The position numbers were made by a program, and so were the translations under genes. The notes under the pieces are model-generated. The model had not been told where the DNA came from. It ran no database searches and worked only from the letters and a program-made list of their open reading frames with translations. From Zwartia sp. (GTDB taxonomy: Bacteria; Pseudomonadota; Gammaproteobacteria; Burkholderiales; Burkholderiaceae_B): 10,397 bases of DNA. The stretch lies in the NCBI GenBank assembly GCA_030653405.1, contig JAURZO010000074.1:1-10397 (forward strand), read 5' to 3'. Of the stretch, positions 6,656-10,397 are shown piece by piece. Numbering within the stretch: position 1 is the first letter of the stretch; the number at the start of each line of letters is the position of its first letter.

Positions 6656-8137
6656 ATGGCAACAACCAATCAAACTGAAAGCGCCTCAAATACACGATCG
6701 ACCAAGCAATCAGCGAAGACAGCAATGCAGGGGACGCCGCGTTCACTTTTTGAGAAAATCTGGGATAAGCACCTGATCGTTGCCCGGGCGTCTGGCCCGT
6801 CCCTGCTCTACATCGATCGTCACATCATTCATGAGGGCTCATTTCACGCCTTCACCGCACTTCGTGAACGCGGCCTCTCGTTGCGCAATCCCAGCCAGAT
6901 CTTTGGTGTCGCCGATCACTACGTCCCAACGATCAGCCGCAATCCGAATGATGCTGCCACGCCTGAAATCACGCACATGATGACGCGATTTGAAAGCAAT
7001 ATGAACGGGTGCGGCGCGAACTATTTTCCGATTCATGATGCGCGTCAAGGCATCATCCATGTCATGGGTCCCGAGCAAGGCATCACGTTGCCGGGCATTA
7101 CCCTGACCTGTAGCGACAGCCACACCTCGACTCACGGCGCCTTCGGTGCACTGGCTTTTGGGATTGGCCAGTCCGAAAGCGCTCACGTTCTGGCCACGCA
7201 ATCGCTTTGGCAGACAAAACCCGCCAGCCTGCGCGTGAACTTAACAGGCAAACCTTCAACAGGTGTCACTGGCAAGGATGTGATTCTAGCCATCATCGCC
7301 AAAATCGGCTCCTCGGGCGCGACAGGGCATGTGGTGGAGTTCGCAGGGCCCGCACTCAGCGCACTCTCACTCGAAGATCGCCTGACAATATGCAACATGA
7401 CGATTGAGGCTGGCGCCCGATTTGGAATGATGGCGCCGGATGACGTGGTCTTTGATTACCTGTACGGCCGTCCCTTTGCGCCTCAAGGCCCAGACTGGGA
7501 TCGGGCGCTGACCCAATGGCGATCATTGCACTCTGATCCTGAGTGCGTCTGGGATCGCGAGGTCGATCTGGACATCAGCACGCTTGAGCCCATGGTGACG
7601 TGGGGAACCAGCCCCGAGGCTGCACTGCCCATCACAGGCGTTGTGCCTGACCCCGAGCGCATCGTAGAGCCTAGCTTGAGACAGTCCATGATTGACGCGC
7701 TAGGCTATATGGATCTGACACCAGGCACGCCGCTCAGCTCGATCAAAATCGATCGGATTTTCATTGGCTCTTGCACCAATGCTCGCCTGGCAGATTTGCG
7801 CCATGCTGCGCATATTTTTAAAGGCCGTCGCTCAACAGTCCCCGGTATCGTGGTGGCCGGATCCATGCAAGTCAAACGCGCGGCTGAACAAGAGGGACTT
7901 GATAAAATTTTTAAAGCTGCGGGACTGGAGTGGCGCGAGCCTGGCTGTTCAATGTGTGTGGGTGTCAACGGAGACACCGCACCAGCCGGACAAAGAGTCG
8001 CCTCGACCTCAAACCGAAACTTTGTCGGCCGTCAGGGTCCTGGCGTCAAAACGCACCTCATGAGCCCCGCCATGGTCGCCGCCGCTGCGGTGACGGGGCA
8101 TCTCACCGATGCGCGAACACTGATGACGCAATCATAA
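6656..8137 (+). CDS. leuC: LeuC-like aconitase-family large subunit (3-isopropylmalate dehydratase or related hydratase)
   Basis: This is the catalytic iron-sulfur subunit of a LeuCD-type hydro-lyase/isomerase. The product has 493 residues; ordinary LeuC has about 466, and the excess is a Ser/Thr/Gln-rich N-terminal extension of about 26 residues before SLFEKIWDKH. Seen motifs: LLYIDRHIIHE, the active-site stretch CSDSHTSTHGAFGALAFGIG (from residue 152), the cluster ligand Cys373 in IGSCTNARLADLR, and Cys431 and Cys434 in EPGCSMCVGVNGD. The last differs from the classic SMCLAMN of biosynthetic LeuC. The C-terminal STSNRNFVGRQGPG and THLMSPAMVAAAAVTG are canonical. The LeuD-like partner starts 16 bases downstream. 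The family call is firm. With a CoA-transferase and a lyase behind it, and no LeuA or LeuB, I infer a catabolic paralog that may act on citraconate/citramalate or a similar diacid rather than in leucine synthesis. Confidence 0.93.
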   Translation: MATTNQTESASNTRSTKQSAKTAMQGTPRSLFEKIWDKHLIVARASGPSLLYIDRHIIHEGSFHAFTALRERGLSLRNPSQIFGVADHYVPTISRNPNDAATPEITHMMTRFESNMNGCGANYFPIHDARQGIIHVMGPEQGITLPGITLTCSDSHTSTHGAFGALAFGIGQSESAHVLATQSLWQTKPASLRVNLTGKPSTGVTGKDVILAIIAKIGSSGATGHVVEFAGPALSALSLEDRLTICNMTIEAGARFGMMAPDDVVFDYLYGRPFAPQGPDWDRALTQWRSLHSDPECVWDREVDLDISTLEPMVTWGTSPEAALPITGVVPDPERIVEPSLRQSMIDALGYMDLTPGTPLSSIKIDRIFIGSCTNARLADLRHAAHIFKGRRSTVPGIVVAGSMQVKRAAEQEGLDKIFKAAGLEWREPGCSMCVGVNGDTAPAGQRVASTSNRNFVGRQGPGVKTHLMSPAMVAAAAVTGHLTDARTLMTQS

Positions 8138-8153
8138 TGACAAGGTATTGATC

Positions 8154-8789
8154 ATGACGCCTTTTGTAATTCTTGATGGCTTGGCAGCCCCCATAGAGGG
8201 TCGCAACATCGACACCGATCAGATTATTCCCGCAAGATTTCTCAAAAAAACACGCGCGGATGGTTATGGCGATTTTTTATTCTACGACTTGCGCTTCGAT
8301 GCCGAGCAACAACCACGACCCGACTTCATTCTGAACCGTCCTGCGTTCAAACAAGCCACCATCTTAGTGTGCGATAACAATTTCGGCTGTGGCTCATCAA
8401 GAGAGGCCGCCGTCTATGCAGTCGCAGACTTTGGTATCCGTGCGATTTTGGCACCCAGTTTCGGGGACATTTTTTATAATAATTGTCTTAAAAACGGTGT
8501 TTTACCAATCCCACTCGACGGAGAACTCTTACGCATTTTGCGTCAACAACTCGCTCAGGCAGCGAGCACTCAGGGTGAAACCTCCGCATTGAGTATTAAG
8601 ATTGACCTGACTCAGTGCAACGTGCAATGGACCGGGCTCAAAGCCCCGCAACACTTTAAAATCGATCCGTTCTGGAAAGAGTGCTTGCTCAAAGGGGTTG
8701 ATGAAATCGCCCTGACGCTCGGCTATACAGAACAAATTACACAGTTTGAGCACGCGCTCAAGCTATCCCAGCCTTGGCTAAGACCCTGA
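8154..8789 (+). CDS. leuD: LeuD-like aconitase-family small subunit
   Basis: This is the swivel-domain partner of the LeuC-like subunit, which closes the active site and shapes substrate choice. The product has 211 residues, normal for proteobacterial LeuD. Motifs: NIDTDQIIPARFLKK (about 18-32), the GYGDFLFYDLRFD stretch, the active-site loop FGCGSSREAAVYAVADFGIRAI and APSFGDIFYNNCLKNGVLPI. The ATG at 8154 has AAGG eight bases upstream; a TTG two codons earlier is possible but unlikely. The gene follows leuC by 16 bases, so the two should be made together. In the catalytic loop, SSREAAVYA replaces the SSREHAPWA of enterobacterial LeuD. That difference fits a paralog with altered substrate range, but I cannot assign the substrate from it. 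Confidence 0.92.
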   Translation: MTPFVILDGLAAPIEGRNIDTDQIIPARFLKKTRADGYGDFLFYDLRFDAEQQPRPDFILNRPAFKQATILVCDNNFGCGSSREAAVYAVADFGIRAILAPSFGDIFYNNCLKNGVLPIPLDGELLRILRQQLAQAASTQGETSALSIKIDLTQCNVQWTGLKAPQHFKIDPFWKECLLKGVDEIALTLGYTEQITQFEHALKLSQPWLRP

Positions 8790-8813
8790 TCTCATTATTC
8801 ACTAAATATAATC

Positions 8814-10004
8814 ATGTCTCTCCCTCTAAGCGGCCTACGGGTCATCGAACTTGGCCAACTCATCGCGGGTCCCTTTGCCTCCAAAATCCTCGCTGAGTTT
8901 GGTGCGGACGTCATCAAAATCGAGCCCCCGAAAGGTGGTGATCCCTTACGCACCTGGCGACTTGTGCATGATGGCACCTCCGTCTGGTGGGCGGCGCATG
9001 CCCGTAATAAGCGTTCCGTAACGCTAGACTTGCGCCAGTCCGAGGGCCAAGAGGTGATTCGCAAGCTGGCACAGGACGCCGATATTTTGATTGAAAATTT
9101 TCGTCCTGGCGCAATGGAAAAATGGGGTCTGGGCTTTAAAGACTTGCATGCTATTAATCCTAAACTCATCATGCTCAGAGTCTCAGGTTACGGACAGACA
9201 GGTCCTTACCGCGACCGACCGGGCTTCGGCGTCATTGGCGAGGCCATGGGCGGCTTGCGCTACCTAAGCGGTGAACCCGGGCGTCCCCCTGTGCGCGTAG
9301 GCGTCTCCATTGGTGACACACTATCCGGCCTGCATGGCGTGATTGGCGTGATGATGGCACTTAGACATCGTGAGCAGCAAGGCGGTTTAGGTCAAGAAGT
9401 TGATGTCGCGCTCTATGAGTCCGTCTTCAACATGATGGAAAGCCTGCTACCCGAGTACTCAAAGTTTGGCGTTGTGCGTCAACCCTCTGGCGCCAGCATG
9501 CCAGGCATCGTGCCCACCAATGCCTATCTTTGTCAGGATGGACGCTATGCCTTGATCGCGGGCAATGGCGACAGCATTTACAAACGTCTGATGGAAGCCA
9601 TCGGGCGTGCGGATTTAGCCGCCGATCCAAGGCTTGCCAATAATATCGGACGGGCTGCGCACGCCGAACTCATCGATGACGCGATCTCTGCGTACACCAG
9701 GCAGTTCAGTCTGGACGCCGTGTTGGAAGCCATGAATGCCGCTGGCGTGCCTGCAGGGAAAAGCTACGATGCGGCAGATATTGCGAACGACCCACACTAT
9801 CAGGCACGTGACATGATTTTAGAGGCCGCTCTGCCTGATGGCTCAACCGTACAAGTACCAGGGATTGTGCCAAAATTAAGTCAAACGCCTGGTCAAGTCA
9901 CACGCCCCGCACCCGAACTTGGGCAACACACCGGCGAAGTACTCGATTCGCTGGGCATCAGCGCCTCCGAGCAAGCTGAATGGAAATCACGCGGCATCAT
10001 CTAA
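8814..10004 (+). CDS. Class III (CaiB/BaiF family) CoA-transferase
   Basis: This cytoplasmic enzyme moves CoA between carboxylic acids through an aspartyl anhydride/thioester. The product has 396 residues, typical of the family. It opens with LSGLRVIELGQLIAGPFASK and continues with FGADVIKIEPPKGGDPLR. ARNKRSVTLDLR and LIENFRPGAMEKWGLG follow, then the nucleophile Asp168 in RVGVSIGDTLSGLHG, equivalent to Asp169 of formyl-CoA transferase. The start ATG is the natural family N-terminus, 24 bases after the LeuD-like stop. The short gap is AT-rich and has no clear ribosome site, so translation may depend on coupling. Family members of this type include succinyl-CoA:citramalate and itaconate CoA-transferases. 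Its place between a hydratase pair and a CoA-ester lyase suggests it activates the hydroxy diacid made by LeuCD. The true substrate pair is unproven. Confidence 0.94.
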   Translation: MSLPLSGLRVIELGQLIAGPFASKILAEFGADVIKIEPPKGGDPLRTWRLVHDGTSVWWAAHARNKRSVTLDLRQSEGQEVIRKLAQDADILIENFRPGAMEKWGLGFKDLHAINPKLIMLRVSGYGQTGPYRDRPGFGVIGEAMGGLRYLSGEPGRPPVRVGVSIGDTLSGLHGVIGVMMALRHREQQGGLGQEVDVALYESVFNMMESLLPEYSKFGVVRQPSGASMPGIVPTNAYLCQDGRYALIAGNGDSIYKRLMEAIGRADLAADPRLANNIGRAAHAELIDDAISAYTRQFSLDAVLEAMNAAGVPAGKSYDAADIANDPHYQARDMILEAALPDGSTVQVPGIVPKLSQTPGQVTRPAPELGQHTGEVLDSLGISASEQAEWKSRGII

Positions 10005-10053
10005 GGCGTTTTAACGTCAATTTAAACCAATCGATTCTAAGTAGGCCAACGCT

Positions 10054-10397
10054 ATGACAAAAACAATTCGCCCTCGCATTTACATGCAAGAAGTCGCCAC
10101 CCGCGACGGCTTTCAAAACGAAGCGCAGTTTATAGAAACTGAGGACAAAGTGCGCGTCATCGACGCGTTGAGTCAGTGTGGCTTTGCCAAGATCGAGGTG
10201 ACCTCGTTCACTTCTCCCAAGGCCATCCCGGCTCTGCGCGACGCCGAACAAGTCATGCACGAAATCACTCGTCAACCCGGTGTCGAATACACCGTGTTAG
10301 TGCCAAACGTTCGCGGCGCTGAGCGTGCCCTCTCTTGCGGGATCGACGAGGCCAATCTGGTCATGTCAATGAGTGAAACACACAATCGATCCAATTT
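10054..10397 (+). CDS. HMG-CoA lyase family enzyme (DRE-TIM aldolase), 3' end cut by window edge
   Basis: This is the start of a metal-dependent TIM-barrel lyase that cleaves a 3-hydroxy-acyl-CoA to acetyl-CoA and an oxoacid. The first 114 codons are present. Arg17 and Asp18 in EVATRDGFQNE match the catalytic Arg41-Asp42 of human HMG-CoA lyase, and Glu48 in IEVTSFTSPK matches Glu72; the 31-residue spacing between the Arg and the Glu is conserved. LVPNVRGAERALSCGIDEANLVMSMSETHNRSN continues the fold with the usual SExHN-type strand. The ATG has AAGTAGG eight bases upstream and lies 49 bases after the CoA-transferase stop. The decisive C-terminal glycine-rich loop with its cysteine is beyond the window. 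In this operon I infer cleavage of the thioester made by the CoA-transferase, for example citramalyl-CoA; true HMG-CoA lyase in leucine breakdown is the alternative. Confidence 0.9.
   Translation, partial: MTKTIRPRIYMQEVATRDGFQNEAQFIETEDKVRVIDALSQCGFAKIEVTSFTSPKAIPALRDAEQVMHEITRQPGVEYTVLVPNVRGAERALSCGIDEANLVMSMSETHNRSN

Noticed and set aside
8807..8812. Perfect TATAAT hexamer just before the CoA-transferase start codon
   Set aside because: Transcription would begin inside the gene and there is no -35-like sequence at the right distance; the hexamer is probably just AT-rich spacer.
10005..10053. Possible terminator or promoter in the 49-base gap before the lyase gene
   Set aside because: Only a 4-bp dyad (CGTT-TT-AACG) is visible with no T-run, and no convincing -10/-35 pair; the gap looks like ordinary operon spacing with a ribosome site.

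Overview
The window reads as a catabolic and transport region of a betaproteobacterium, most likely Burkholderiales. The evidence is a Bug-type (tripartite tricarboxylate transporter) periplasmic binding protein standing alone, next to a class III (CaiB-type) CoA-transferase, a LeuCD-like pair and an HMG-CoA-lyase-like gene, a combination common in that order. GC content looks moderate by eye (low to mid fifties), so I do not name a genus. I see no RNA gene, mobile element, CRISPR array or plasmid function. Coding density is very high: no gap exceeds about 170 bases.

Left half, minus strand, read right to left. A D-2-hydroxyacid dehydrogenase (4173-3250) is followed after 10 bases by a Bug-type solute-binding protein (3239-2247). 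After 54 bases comes a multidrug efflux module: a NodT/OprM-type outer-membrane lipoprotein (2192-588), whose stop codon overlaps the start of a lipid-anchored RND adaptor (591-1, cut by the window edge). The inner-membrane RND pump presumably lies beyond base 1. A perfect 16-bp inverted repeat sits inside the signal-peptide codons of the outer-membrane gene.

The centre (4174-4340) is a divergent promoter region with a recognisable minus-strand promoter and two small AT-rich dyads, suited to a shared regulator whose gene is not in the window.

Right half, plus strand. Six closely spaced genes look like one operon: a DadA-like FAD amino-acid dehydrogenase/oxidase, a CDF cation-efflux protein, LeuC-like and LeuD-like subunits, a CaiB-type CoA-transferase, and the first 114 codons of an HMG-CoA-lyase family enzyme.

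Taken together, the last four genes form a plausible degradation route: hydration or isomerisation of a branched unsaturated diacid, activation to a CoA thioester, then a retro-aldol/Claisen-type cleavage. A concrete candidate is citraconate or 3-methylmalate to citramalate to citramalyl-CoA to pyruvate plus acetyl-CoA. That pathway is inference. The enzyme families and their catalytic residues are visible in the sequence.
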